Part shown: positions 42,040 through 50,562 of the stretch, in pieces | How the letters are laid out: the number at the start of each line of letters is the position of its first letter | How positions within the stretch are numbered: the first letter of the stretch is position 1 | NCBI GenBank assembly: GCA_964445985.1 | Contig: CAYUMU010000005.1 | Span: 79,523-143,522 of the forward strand | Length of the DNA stretch: 64,000 nucleotides | DNA from: CAYUMU01 sp964445985 | GTDB taxonomy: Bacteria > Planctomycetota > Planctomycetia > Pirellulales > S012-138 | Reading direction: 5' to 3' | Notes under the pieces: model-generated | Database searches by the model: none | What the model was told of the DNA's origin: nothing | What the model saw: only the letters and a program-made list of their open reading frames with translations | Made by a program: the position numbers and the translations under genes

Positions 42040-42599
42040 GGCGGCGCCGGATCAATCGCCGCGACGGGGCCATTCGGAAGTGGATCAGCGGCTTCAATTG
42101 GAGCGACTGGTTGTAGTGGCGGCAAGCTGTTCCAAGCGTTCAGATACTTTGTCAAATCGAAGACTTTGGTCTTCGGATTTCCACACTTGGCCGTCAACTT
42201 CGGTTCTGCGCCAGCATCGGCTTCTTCATTCTCGAACCTGAATTGGATGTGGAGCACTAAATCCCCCGACTTGCCATTCTCCGAACCAGGGCCATCGTTC
42301 CACAACTCTTTGAGGGAGGCGCGACTAATAATGAGGAAGTTTTCCCACCTGTCGTCGAGGCGAACAACCATGGTGTAAAAGAGTGGCGGTGAATCGGCTC
42401 TCTTCAATTGCTTCATAGGAACACCAAACTTTGCCGACCAACCGTCTCCCTTCTCATAGTATGTTCCGGTATCAGTCTTTACCTGGATGCGCGCCACCTC
42501 TTCGCGGTCATCCCGAAACGCGAAAACGTCCGTTCCAACGTCGATAGACGGAATGGCCGTATTGCACTTGCGATGCAACAGCTCGGCGATCACTGCCAT
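42030..42599 (-). CDS. PD-(D/E)xK nuclease-like protein (DUF4365-like), unknown role
   Basis: 189 residues. The N-terminus resembles endonuclease-like folds: an opening helix (AVIAELLHRKCN), then IDVGTDVFAFRDD, then EEVARIQVKTDTG, matching the G-x-D ... Q-V-K pattern of PD-(D/E)xK and DUF4365 proteins. The next part (FGVPMKQLKRADSPPLFYTMVVRLDDRWENFLIISRASL) agrees with this family. The C-terminal 35 residues are Pro/Ala-rich. A stop codon lies just upstream of the ATG, so the start is firm unless there is a frameshift. Lower GC than the flanks. Proteins of this fold are often linked with defence islands, but none is visible here. Confidence 0.5.
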   Translation of the reverse strand: MAVIAELLHRKCNTAIPSIDVGTDVFAFRDDREEVARIQVKTDTGTYYEKGDGWSAKFGVPMKQLKRADSPPLFYTMVVRLDDRWENFLIISRASLKELWNDGPGSENGKSGDLVLHIQFRFENEEADAGAEPKLTAKCGNPKTKVFDLTKYLNAWNSLPPLQPVAPIEAADPLPNGPVAAIDPAPPQM

Positions 42600-43050
42600 C
42601 TGTCCACCGGCCCTGAGAATGCGGCTTCAGCGTCCTTCTTCCATGCCATTGAGGAGGCCTCCGGCGGTTCTGATCCTACTTCGGTTCAGCATGGCATTGT
42701 AGCCGAATATCTCCCGAGAATCAGTCTCGGTTGAGCAAGAAGGGGGGGCCTGCCTTCGCGCCCGTCAAGAGGCACCCCCATCTTCTTCCGCTTCGCTCTG
42801 TTCAGACGGGGCCGCTTCGCTCCCCACCTCCTGACCGGCTTCACCCAACAGCGCATTATCGAGTTGTAAGGAAGCCTGCCCGGAACAGCGAGAACGGCTT
42901 GGCCTCTTCAGGCCCGGCGGCGGCATCCGACGGACTGGGCGACGCATTTGAGTTTTGATCGCGAATTCCGTCTCGCTGCATCGTCACATCATTCCATTAG
43001 GCTGTAAGGAGCTGGGGGTCGATGCGGCGCTAAATCGAGGGAGCAGGTGG
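42600..43050. other. Intergenic region with possible gene remnants
   Basis: 451 bases. On the minus strand a 19-codon frame (42590-42649) overlaps the start of the nuclease-like gene, and a 60-codon frame (42765-42947) has an acidic Glu/Ala-rich tail. Neither has a recognisable product. I see no hairpin after the porin gene stop at 43051. Confidence 0.3.
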
Positions 43051-44577
43051 CTAAAAATCCGTCGCCAGCCGAACTCCCCAGCCGTGGATCCAGCCGTCGC
43101 CCGCTCCGGCCGGCAGGGCCGCTTCGCGATGCGTGGCCATGTAGTTGAACTGCATTTTGACATTGGGGTTGAGATACCAGTTCAAACCCAACGTGGCATT
43201 GTGCAAGATGCCGCCATTGAGCCCTTGGTCGTTCAGGTCGAGATAGTTGTATCGCGCGCCCACCTGCCACGCTCCCCAACCGCCCCCCAGGTTGCCGTTG
43301 CAGTCGCGCACCCAGAAGAAATTCTCGTGTGGGATCACCCGTTCGAACACGGCGGTCTTGCGGTTGTAGTTGTCGTGCTCGCCCGTCAAAAAATAGAATA
43401 GTTGCACGTAGCCGCCGTGGTAAATCGGATCAGCCGGACCCGGCGGGGGTCCGCCCGGCGGCTGGGCATCGTGAACGAACGCCACCAGGTATTCCGCCTG
43501 CAATGTCCAAGGCCCATGCACTCCGGCCAACTCGCCATTCAAGTAGGACTTGCCGTCGGCGATCAAAAAGCCCGTGTCGGCAGGCACCGGCCACACGGTG
43601 GCAATCCCCGAACGAATCGCGTCGCGCGTGCGAAAGCGAACCTGGTCGCGCACCGAGGTGGAGTACCGCGCCGCGCCGCCCAGGTGCAACAGCGAAGCTC
43701 CTTCGTACTCGTACCACGGCAGCCGCGTAATCCGGCCCGTCACGGCCACGTCGCCATCCGAGGCGTTGTAGGCGAATACGTTGTCGGTCGGCTTGAACAG
43801 CCCGACCGCCCACAGGCCGCACTCGTCGGCGTAATTGTCGAAGGCTTGAATGCCCGGCGTAAACCCGTTGAACAGGCCGCCATAAAAGGCGTCTTGGTTG
43901 TACGAACGCTCCATGAACGGCAACCACCGGCTGCTGGTCAGGTGCTCCATGCCGATCGGTTCTTTCTGATTGCCCACCCGCACGTTGCCCAAGATGGGCA
44001 AGTGCTTCAATTGCACCCATAGATCGGTGAAGCCCGTCACGCCGATGTCTTGGGGCGCCGTGCCATCGGCGTTGCGAACGCGAACGGCATTCACAAAGTC
44101 GTACTCGGTGGCCCAATCGATGACTTCATACATGGTGCCATCGGCGCGGAGCCGCGCGCGGCGGAAGTCGACGCCGTCTTCGTAGGGGCGGTTGATGTTG
44201 TTCTGCACGTTGGCGTCGGCGTCGTACCAGGAGCTATCAAACTGCACGCGCCCGCCAATGTGAACACGAAAATCTTTGTGGGGCGTGGTCAGTTCCAACC
44301 CGTGGTTCCACACGGCCTTCATTTGCAGGTCGCTCCCCACTTCGTGAATCACCGGCCGCGGAGGTTGGGCTTCACGATCGGTGGCGGCCTGGCTGGCGTG
44401 CTCCCGTTCCAACTGCTCTACCCGTGCGCGCAGCGCCGCCAACTCTGTCCACGGATCAGCGCCAGGCGGCAATGACTCCTGGGCCGGGCAAACGCCCCCC
44501 AGCGCTATCAATGCTAACCCGATAGCCACGCACCGCTTTGCCGCAAACCGAAAACAACAGCAGGCGTCGGGGCGCAT
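43051..44577 (-). CDS. Outer-membrane porin of the phosphate-selective porin O/P family
   Basis: 508 residues. A signal peptide (RFAAKRCVAIGLALIALGGVCPAQ) is followed by a short coiled coil (ELAALRARVEQLEREHASQ) typical of trimeric OprO/OprP-like proteins. The barrel region has alternating beta-strand sequence, for example HIGGRVQFDSSWYDAD, DFRRARLRADGTMYEVIDWATEYDF, VRVGNQKEPIGMEHLTSSRW and LGLNWYLNPNVKMQFNYMATH. The C-terminal residue is Phe (ATDF), the usual outer-membrane beta-barrel signal. It follows glnB on the minus strand, but the glnB terminator lies between them. Selectivity cannot be inferred. Confidence 0.88.
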   Translation of the reverse strand: MRPDACCCFRFAAKRCVAIGLALIALGGVCPAQESLPPGADPWTELAALRARVEQLEREHASQAATDREAQPPRPVIHEVGSDLQMKAVWNHGLELTTPHKDFRVHIGGRVQFDSSWYDADANVQNNINRPYEDGVDFRRARLRADGTMYEVIDWATEYDFVNAVRVRNADGTAPQDIGVTGFTDLWVQLKHLPILGNVRVGNQKEPIGMEHLTSSRWLPFMERSYNQDAFYGGLFNGFTPGIQAFDNYADECGLWAVGLFKPTDNVFAYNASDGDVAVTGRITRLPWYEYEGASLLHLGGAARYSTSVRDQVRFRTRDAIRSGIATVWPVPADTGFLIADGKSYLNGELAGVHGPWTLQAEYLVAFVHDAQPPGGPPPGPADPIYHGGYVQLFYFLTGEHDNYNRKTAVFERVIPHENFFWVRDCNGNLGGGWGAWQVGARYNYLDLNDQGLNGGILHNATLGLNWYLNPNVKMQFNYMATHREAALPAGAGDGWIHGWGVRLATDF

Positions 44578-44773
44578 GGGTAACGCTTTCGATTCGCGGA
44601 AGAAATACGTCCGGCAGTCGCCAAACCGCGGATGAGTTAAACGGCATCGATTGTATGGGTTATTCCTTCGGCGCCACGCCCACCCGTGCGCCAGCTACAA
44701 CCCCTCCAAGCGGAACACTCAACGCATTCTGCCCATTCTCCCCGAGCAACGCGATCGAGGTCGCGCCGCGCGC

Positions 44774-44822
44774 AAAAAAAGAACGGGCGATCCGGCAGTT
44801 TCCTGGCCGATTCGCCCGTTCC
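44774..44822 (-). terminator. Rho-independent terminator behind glnB
   Basis: On the minus strand a stem of GAACGGGCGA with TCGCCCGTTC and an inner stem is followed by seven T residues (AAAAAAA at 44774-44780 on the plus strand). Ends the glnB transcript. Confidence 0.85.
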
Positions 44823-44899
44823 TGGTTCGCTTCCTTGCGGAGCTAGCAGACGCGTCCCGCGTCCTTTCGCCTGATATATGCTCGAATTGCGCTTCCTTG

Positions 44900-45247
44900 C
44901 TAAATGGCTTCCATGCCGCGTTCACCCGTGCGGATGCGGATGCAGTCTTCCAGCGGAAGAATAAAGATCTTGCCGTCGCCGATTTCACCCTTGTCGCCCG
45001 TGCGGCCGCCGCGAATGATTGCGTCAACGGTGGGCTGCACGAACTCATCGTTCACGGCAATTTGCAATTCCACTTTGCGGAGCAGGTTTACCGTGAACTC
45101 GTGTCCGCGGTACACCTCGGTGTGGCCCTTTTGGCGGCCGAAACCTTGCACGTCCATGACGGTGAGCCGAAACACTTCGACATCGGTCAGGGCGGCCTTC
45201 ACGGCTTCCAGCTTGGCTGGCTGGATAATGGCGATAATTAGTTTCAC
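44900..45247 (-). CDS. glnB: Nitrogen regulatory protein PII (GlnB/GlnK) with Phe at position 51
   Basis: 115 residues from a GTG with GGAGA seven bases upstream. The sequence aligns without gaps to GlnB: KLIIAIIQPAKLEAVKAAL, then the T-loop GFGRQKGHTEVYRGHEFTVNLL, and the C-terminal signature GDGKIFILPLEDCIRIRTGERG. PII trimers sense 2-oxoglutarate and ATP/ADP and control AmtB and other targets. Position 51, the Tyr uridylylated in enterics, is Phe, and position 49 is His. Uridylylation at the usual site is therefore impossible. The gene lies downstream of amtB on the same strand, the normal glnK-amtB partnership in reversed order. An amtB terminator lies between them. Confidence 0.94.
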   Translation of the reverse strand: MKLIIAIIQPAKLEAVKAALTDVEVFRLTVMDVQGFGRQKGHTEVYRGHEFTVNLLRKVELQIAVNDEFVQPTVDAIIRGGRTGDKGEIGDGKIFILPLEDCIRIRTGERGMEAI

Positions 45248-45456
45248 TGAAGATTCTCCAAGCCAGACAGGGCAGCAAACGCTGGAGTGAGCGACTGAGA
45301 AACCGCGGGGCCGTTCCTGGCCCTGCCGTTGGTCCGCTGGGCTCCCCCCAAGCCACATGAATCCTAGCCCTGTCGCAGGCGGTTCACAAGATGAGCAAGA
45401 GTAGTCCGAATCACAGTTGGGGGGGCGGGATTGCATCCAGCCCAGAAGAAAAGAAC

Positions 45457-45506
45457 GCCCCAGGTTTGGGCAGGCAAGGCGGATTGCCTACCCAAACCAT
45501 TGGGGC
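45457..45506 (-). terminator. Terminator behind amtB
   Basis: A very long hairpin: GCCCCA (45457) ... TGGGGC (45506) with the inner stem GGTTTGGG-AGGCAA / TTGCCT-CCCAAACC and loop GGCGGA. On the minus strand it is followed by GTTCTTTTCTTC. It should reduce read-through from amtB into glnB. Confidence 0.75.
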
Positions 45507-45560
45507 TTCCTTCTGGCCCAAGGCATTAGGCCAGTGCGTTCTTACATGGAACCTTGGGGA

Positions 45561-47117
45561 CTACACGCCTTCGGCAGCCACGCTGCTGGCGTGTGCAGGC
45601 ATCATGCCGGCAGCGCCCGTGCCGGGAGCCATGCCACTGCCGAACGATTCCACCACCAGAGAGGGTGGATAGGCAAGCATGCCGTGCTCGTGGATATCGA
45701 GCCCTTCGATCTCTTCGACTTCGCTCACGCGGAGGCCGATCGTGTACTTGATAGCGAGGAAGAGGATCAGGCTGACACCAAAGGCCCAGGCGAAGCCAAC
45801 GCCCACGCCAGTCAACTGCGTTATGAGTTGCGTTGTGCCGCCACCATTGAGTAGGCCGATGCCTTCTGGACCAGCGCTGCCAGGTTGAACGCCCCACAGC
45901 CCGACCGCGATCGTGGCGAAGGCGCCGCACACGCCGTGGACCGAGATGGCGCCCACGGGGTCGTCCACTTTGAGTTTGTCAAATACCTGCACGGCGAGCA
46001 CGACCAGTACGCCAGCGATGAAGCCCGTGACAATGCTCATGAGGGGCGTCATATTGTTGCAACCGGCGGTGATTCCCACCAAACCGGCCAAGACGCCGTT
46101 GAGGGTAAAGGAGGGATCTGGCTTTTTGAACATCGTCCACGACGTGAGCATGGCTCCCAATCCGCCCGCCACGGCGGCAAGGTTCGTCATGACAGCTACT
46201 TTAGCCATGTCGCCGCCGATCGCCACGGTGCTGCCGGGGTTAAAACCGAACCAGCCCAACCAAAGAATGAACACGCCCAGCGCGGCAATCGGAATGTTGT
46301 GGCCCGGAATCGCATTGACCTTGCCATCTTTGCCATACTTGCCGATGCGGGGACCAACCACGATCGCTCCGGCCAGGGCACACCAACCCCCGATCGAATG
46401 CACGACCGTGGATCCGGCGAAATCGATAAAGCCTTTGCCTGCCAACCAAGAGGTGCCTGCCCACGCGCTGCCCCAAGCCCAGTGACCGAACACAGGGTAA
46501 ACGAATGCGGTGATCAGCAAAGTGTAGAGCAGGTAAGCAGAGAACTTCGTTCGCTCCGCCATCGCTCCCGAAATAATGGTGGCGGCAGTCGCGCAGAACA
46601 CGGTCTGAAACATCAGGAAGGCCCAGGAAAAGCCAACCGATTGACCCTCAATCAGATCCGACGGATTGCTGGGATCAAATGCAAACAGCGAGCCGCCAAT
46701 GAATCCGCCAGCGGTGCTCGCTCCGAACATCAGTCCAAAACCCACCAGCCAAAAGGCCAGGGTTCCAATCACGAAGTCCATCGTGTTCTTCATTAGAATG
46801 TTGCAGGCGTTCTTCGCGCGAGTGAAGCCGCACTCCACCATCGCAAACCCGGCCTGCATGAAGAACACGAGGAACGCCGCCAGGCACACCCAGAGAATGT
46901 TCACATCTTCCAATACAGCCAACGCCGGTGACTCAGCCTCGGCAACCGCCTCGGCGGCCTCGGCTTGCTCTGGCATCGGTTCGGACATTGGAGCCGCGTC
47001 CGCCCCAGGCGCCTGCGCCAAAGCCATCGTCGTTCCGCCCAGCACTACCACGGCACACAATGCCAAGCAGGCCGCCCAGGGTCGGAATAGTTCAAAAACG
47101 CCTCGAAACAAAATCAT
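45561..47117 (-). CDS. amtB: Ammonium transporter AmtB
   Basis: 518 residues. A signal peptide (RPWAACLALCAVVVLGGTTMALAQ) and a Glu/Ala-rich spacer precede the Amt core. The core has eleven hydrophobic segments and the family features WVCLAAFLVFFMQAGFAMVECGFTRAKN, FDFAGSTVVHSIGG-type helix 5 (first pore His), NPGSTVAIGG, GITAGCNNMTP and ISVHGVCGAFATIAVGLWG (second pore His). Twin pore histidines conduct ammonia after ammonium deprotonation. Regulation: a sigma-54 promoter match lies 141 bases upstream, and glnB, whose product blocks AmtB in other bacteria, is next downstream. GAGG precedes the ATG at 47117. Confidence 0.95.
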   Translation of the reverse strand: MILFRGVFELFRPWAACLALCAVVVLGGTTMALAQAPGADAAPMSEPMPEQAEAAEAVAEAESPALAVLEDVNILWVCLAAFLVFFMQAGFAMVECGFTRAKNACNILMKNTMDFVIGTLAFWLVGFGLMFGASTAGGFIGGSLFAFDPSNPSDLIEGQSVGFSWAFLMFQTVFCATAATIISGAMAERTKFSAYLLYTLLITAFVYPVFGHWAWGSAWAGTSWLAGKGFIDFAGSTVVHSIGGWCALAGAIVVGPRIGKYGKDGKVNAIPGHNIPIAALGVFILWLGWFGFNPGSTVAIGGDMAKVAVMTNLAAVAGGLGAMLTSWTMFKKPDPSFTLNGVLAGLVGITAGCNNMTPLMSIVTGFIAGVLVVLAVQVFDKLKVDDPVGAISVHGVCGAFATIAVGLWGVQPGSAGPEGIGLLNGGGTTQLITQLTGVGVGFAWAFGVSLILFLAIKYTIGLRVSEVEEIEGLDIHEHGMLAYPPSLVVESFGSGMAPGTGAAGMMPAHASSVAAEGV

Positions 47118-47257
47118 GTTGGGCCTCACGCACACAGGGGGAAAGAAGGACCAGAAGGAAGGGTCAGAAGGCGGGCGGAAGGAAGGAAAAATGTCTCCCA
47201 GCAGGCGGGCTTTCACCCGACCTGCTGGGAGCGCGTCGCACGCCCACATGCTGGGTT

Positions 47258-47273
47258 AGCAAGCGTGATGCCA
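47258..47273 (-). promoter_or_regulatory. Sigma-54 (RpoN) promoter of amtB
   Basis: On the minus strand the sequence is TGGCATCACGCTTGCT, matching the -24/-12 consensus TGGCACRNNNNTTGCW with GG and GC in the exact 12-bp register. Predicted transcription start near 47247, giving a leader of about 130 bases. It fits NtrC-dependent control of ammonium transport. Confidence 0.75.
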
Positions 47274-47275
47274 AT

Positions 47276-47294
47276 TGGCAACGTGGCGTTGCCA
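47276..47294. promoter_or_regulatory. Inverted repeat next to the amtB promoter
   Basis: TGGCAACG-TGG-CGTTGCCA, 8-bp arms, starting three bases upstream of the -24 element. It may be an activator or repressor site, but does not match the enteric NtrC consensus. Confidence 0.4.
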
Positions 47295-47631
47295 TCTAGA
47301 ACTGCAAGTTATTGCTGTAATTGGCAATAAGATTTTTGATCAAGGTTTGTTCAGGCAATGCCGACGCCTGCGAATGGGGCTAAATGCCCGAAATGCAGGC
47401 AGTCAATGCATGAATAACAGGCTGTTGATTGTGCCCTCGGTTTGGGAACTTGAGCCCGCAAAGAAAGCTGCCCGTCCTGGCCCGCGGTTGGCCGGTTCGA
47501 CGCGCCGAATTAGGTTGTTCAGGACCAGGCCAGCGACGAAAATGGGCTCTGACTCGCGTCATCCGAGCCGACGACCACGTTTGCCCATCGTATCTCTCCC
47601 CTTTGCAACCTCGATTCCCACGGAGTTTCTT

Positions 47632-48189
47632 ATGCAGCGCCGGCAATTCCTCAAATCCACGGCAACCCTGGGCGCGGCCTTCACCGCCGGCCTCACGGCT
47701 TCTCACTGGCTCGCCTTCCCGCATACCCAGGCCCAAGACAACGCAGGCCCCGGCCCACAACAACGGGCCGAAGAACTAGGGTTGACCTTCGAGAAGCAGC
47801 AGCCTGGCTATCTCAACAAATGTGTCCGTTCCGGCAATCTGCTCATCACCTCGGGCCATACCAGCAAGATCAAAGGCAAGCTAGGGGCCGACCTCTCCAC
47901 CGAGCAAGGCCAACTGGCCGCCCGAGAAGCCGCGGTGGAAGTCCTCCGCGCGGTCTGGAATACCCACGGCACGCTCAACGGCCTGCGGGTTCTCAAGGTG
48001 CTCGGCTGCGTGAACTGCACGCCTGACTTCGTGGAACAGCCCCTGGTGATCAACGGCTGCTCCGACCTGCTGCACGCCATCTTCGGCGCCCAAACCGACG
48101 GCTACCACGCCCGCAGCGCCCTGGGCTTTGCGTCCCTTCCCGGTGGAGCGGCCGTGGAGGTGGAAGCGATTTTTGAGATCAAGGCCTAG
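47632..48189 (+). CDS. Tat-exported RidA (YjgF/UK114) family protein
   Basis: 185 residues. The N-terminus QRRQFLKSTATLGAAFTAGL has a twin-arginine motif and ends near AQA. The rest is a RidA domain with GNLLITSGHTSKIKGKLGAD, AAREAAVEVLRAVWNTHGTL and the C-terminal ALGFASLPGGAAVEVEAIFEI. RidA enzymes deaminate reactive enamines and imines in the cytoplasm; this one appears exported and belongs to a subfamily with GFASLPGG in place of the usual catalytic Arg segment (typically R-x-x-V-x-V-x-x-LP). A different ligand or function is likely. It is divergent from amtB and convergent with the DUF1570 gene. Confidence 0.85.
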   Translation: MQRRQFLKSTATLGAAFTAGLTASHWLAFPHTQAQDNAGPGPQQRAEELGLTFEKQQPGYLNKCVRSGNLLITSGHTSKIKGKLGADLSTEQGQLAAREAAVEVLRAVWNTHGTLNGLRVLKVLGCVNCTPDFVEQPLVINGCSDLLHAIFGAQTDGYHARSALGFASLPGGAAVEVEAIFEIKA

Positions 48190-48196
48190 CCAATGA

Positions 48197-48221
48197 TAGG
48201 GCAGGCATTCTGCCTGCCCTA
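48197..48221. terminator. Bidirectional terminator
   Basis: TAGGGCAGGCA-TTC-TGCCTGCCCTA, an 11-bp perfect stem, with outer GCCAAT/ATTGGC arms extending it to 48189-48228. Located between the converging ridA-like and DUF1570 genes. Confidence 0.75.
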
Positions 48222-48238
48222 AATTGGCTTTAAGCAGG

Positions 48239-49429
48239 TTACTTCACGCGGCTCATGAACCTCACAAACTCCAGTTCCAGCGTTTGGGGGCTGCCAAAAA
48301 TCCGTGTGAACTCCGCCAACCGCTCTTCGGGGCTGTTCCAAATGAGCGGGTCTTTTTCCGATAGCAGCTTGAGGTACTCCACAAACTCGCGCTCTTTCAC
48401 GCGGTTCAAAAAGTAGCACAGGGCCCAAGCTTCGGAATAAGCGGCGGCGGCTTCGCTGACCGTGCGAAAGCGCTTGTCGTTTTCCAACAGCGCGGCCAAA
48501 TCGCCCGGCTTGCGACTGCCCAAGCTTTGCGAAAAGGCTTGCATGCGAGGGCGATTCACGTCGCCAATGGTGCTCCAACCGCGCGCGCTGGAGAGGTCGG
48601 GCGTTTCAAAATACATCGCCACGCCTTCGCTCAACCACACCGGAATATCGGAATAGCGGCGGTGCATGCCGGCGTTGAAAGCAATCTGGTGGGTTGCTTC
48701 GTGAATGACCGTGGCCACGGTTTGCGAAGCGGCCGGTCGCGCCAGCATGGCATTGATCTGAGCCCCGGTGAGCCGCGCGCCGCCCGCCGCCGAGGCCACG
48801 CCGGTCAGGTCGTACATGGCCATGCGATTGGTCCGCAAGCTGTAATACCCAATCACCGATCCGGCCGCCTCGCCCAACTCCTGCTGGGCATATTGCACGT
48901 AGCTTTCCTTGTCGCCAAACACCAAGGCCACCAGCGGGTACTCCGGCTGTTTGAGCTTGAACCCGCGCCGCGACCAATAGTTCTCAAACCCGCGATACAG
49001 CCGCTCAAACAGGCTTCCGCACCAGGCCGCGTAGGCTCGCGAGGTGTTGTGAACGATCAGGTAATTATTGGTTTCAAAGGTGGTGAACCCGGCGGGGAGT
49101 GCCCGCAGGGTGACCTGAGCCAGTTCGGCCTTGTTGTAAGGCGTGAAGGGTTCGTCGTCGCTCGCGCGGCTGACCAGGTCTTTCGGCTCGATATTGCGCA
49201 ACACGCCGTCGCGCCCGAGCAGCAGAATGCCGCCGTCGGCCGCGACAACTTCCACCTTGCCCGTCAATCGCTGTTCCGAGCCCCCTTCCTGGTAAACCAC
49301 GTGGTCCAGGGCAAGGCCGGCGGCAGAGGTCCAACCCCAGGCCAGGGTTGTTGCGAGTGCCAGCACCGCCATCGGTTGCCAACGAAGAGCTCCCTGCGGA
49401 GACGTCTGGCGGCAGTTGGTGAAATGCAT
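48239..49429 (-). CDS. Exported DUF1570-domain protein with HExxH-type zinc-peptidase motif
   Basis: 396 residues. A signal sequence (RWQPMAVLALATTLAWGWTSAAGLA) is followed by a short beta domain (LLLGRDGVLRNIEPKDLVSR) and the DUF1570 domain. The latter has FETNNYLIVHNTSRAYAAWCG, YYSLRTNRMAMYDLTG, and VATVIHEATHQIAFNAG with the metallopeptidase motif HEATH, followed by IPVWLSEGVAMYFE that resembles the gluzincin Glu ligand. Zinc-dependent peptidase activity is therefore plausible. DUF1570 proteins are common in planctomycetes. The ATG at 49429 gives the best signal peptide. Confidence 0.85.
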   Translation of the reverse strand: MHFTNCRQTSPQGALRWQPMAVLALATTLAWGWTSAAGLALDHVVYQEGGSEQRLTGKVEVVAADGGILLLGRDGVLRNIEPKDLVSRASDDEPFTPYNKAELAQVTLRALPAGFTTFETNNYLIVHNTSRAYAAWCGSLFERLYRGFENYWSRRGFKLKQPEYPLVALVFGDKESYVQYAQQELGEAAGSVIGYYSLRTNRMAMYDLTGVASAAGGARLTGAQINAMLARPAASQTVATVIHEATHQIAFNAGMHRRYSDIPVWLSEGVAMYFETPDLSSARGWSTIGDVNRPRMQAFSQSLGSRKPGDLAALLENDKRFRTVSEAAAAYSEAWALCYFLNRVKEREFVEYLKLLSEKDPLIWNSPEERLAEFTRIFGSPQTLELEFVRFMSRVK

Positions 49430-49660
49430 GCACGACTCGTCAGGGAACGTGGAGCAGAGAGGGGGAAGAGGTTCACGAGACGCCGGCTGGTTCCGATTGG
49501 GAAGGGGCAAACCACCGCGCCTCGCCTTCCATTCTACCCTTGCCGGCCGCGGAAGGCGTTGTCAGGATTTGCGGCGTTTTGGCAACTTCGCCACTTTTTT
49601 CGGCGGTTTACGCGGCATTTTCAGAGCGCACCGCCCCGCTGGGTGAAAAAGCAGGCCGTC

Positions 49661-50470
49661 TTACGCCGATTCCGCGGCAGCCAACGCCTCCATCAATTGC
49701 CGCACGCGGTGGCGATCGACCGCGGCGGTGGCACGGCCGCCTTCCTTTAAGCCGCTACCGACAATCAACCCTTCGCAGGGCAAGAACTGCGCTGCGTTGT
49801 TCGCGTGGATGCCGCTTCCCACCAGCACTGGCGTGCCAGGCACGGCTTGCCGCACGAGGACGACATCGCGAGGATCGGTGGGCAACGCCGTGGCGGCCCC
49901 CGAAACAATCAACGCATCGGCCAGCCCTCGCTGCACGAGATCCTGGGCTTCTTCGGCCAGGGGCCGCGCGGCCAAGGGCGCCGAGTGTTTCACGTCCACG
50001 TCGGCCAGAATGGCGATCGACTGGGCGCGGAGGGCGGCCCGCTCGCGGAGCAAATCGTGGGCAATGCCAGCGACGATGCCCTGGTCGGTGAGCCTCGCCC
50101 CGCACAGCACATTCACGCGAATGAACTGGGCGCCCACGGCCGCGGCAATGGCCAGCGCGCCGCGGCCGTCGTTGCGCAGCACGTTGATGCCCAGCGGCAA
50201 ACGATGTTCGGCCTTCACCGCGGCAGCCAATGCGGTCAGCATGGCCACCGTGGCGGCTGGAACCCGGTCGGGAAAAAACGGCACGTCGCCGTAGTTTTCC
50301 AGCATGAATCCATCGACGCCCCCCTCGGCCAGCGCGGCCGCATCGCTGAGCACGCGTTGGCGAATGTCGGCAAAATCCCCGCCATACCCAGGAGACCCGG
50401 CCAGGGGCGGCGCGTGCAGCATGCCAATCACGGGGCAGCCGCGCGAGAAGTATTCACCGAATTGAGACAT
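49661..50470 (-). CDS. BtpA/SgcQ family TIM-barrel protein
   Basis: 269 residues. Starts SQFGEYFSRGCPVIGMLHAPPLAGSPGYGG, the BtpA family N-terminus. It then has GGVDGFMLENYGDVPF, GINVLRNDGRGALAIAAAVGAQFIRVNVLCGARLTDQG, ILADVDVKHSAPL and DALIVSGAATALPTDP, all typical. BtpA is needed for photosystem I assembly in cyanobacteria; homologues in other bacteria (SgcQ) lie in sugar operons. The molecular activity is unknown, though the fold is a TIM barrel. The same frame continues far upstream but that part is antisense-like shadow of the permease gene. Confidence 0.85.
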   Translation of the reverse strand: MSQFGEYFSRGCPVIGMLHAPPLAGSPGYGGDFADIRQRVLSDAAALAEGGVDGFMLENYGDVPFFPDRVPAATVAMLTALAAAVKAEHRLPLGINVLRNDGRGALAIAAAVGAQFIRVNVLCGARLTDQGIVAGIAHDLLRERAALRAQSIAILADVDVKHSAPLAARPLAEEAQDLVQRGLADALIVSGAATALPTDPRDVVLVRQAVPGTPVLVGSGIHANNAAQFLPCEGLIVGSGLKEGGRATAAVDRHRVRQLMEALAAAESA

Positions 50471-50562
50471 GAGACTTTCGCCACTCCAAAAACCATGACG
50501 ATTGGGAGTTCGGCGCGGCGCGACCCGACCGATTCGCTCGGAAAGAGCTGCCAGCGTGCCAG

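Noticed and set aside
42731..42958. 75-codon plus-strand frame in the gap before the porin
   Set aside because: No ribosome-binding site, Pro/Arg-rich composition, no homology recognised.
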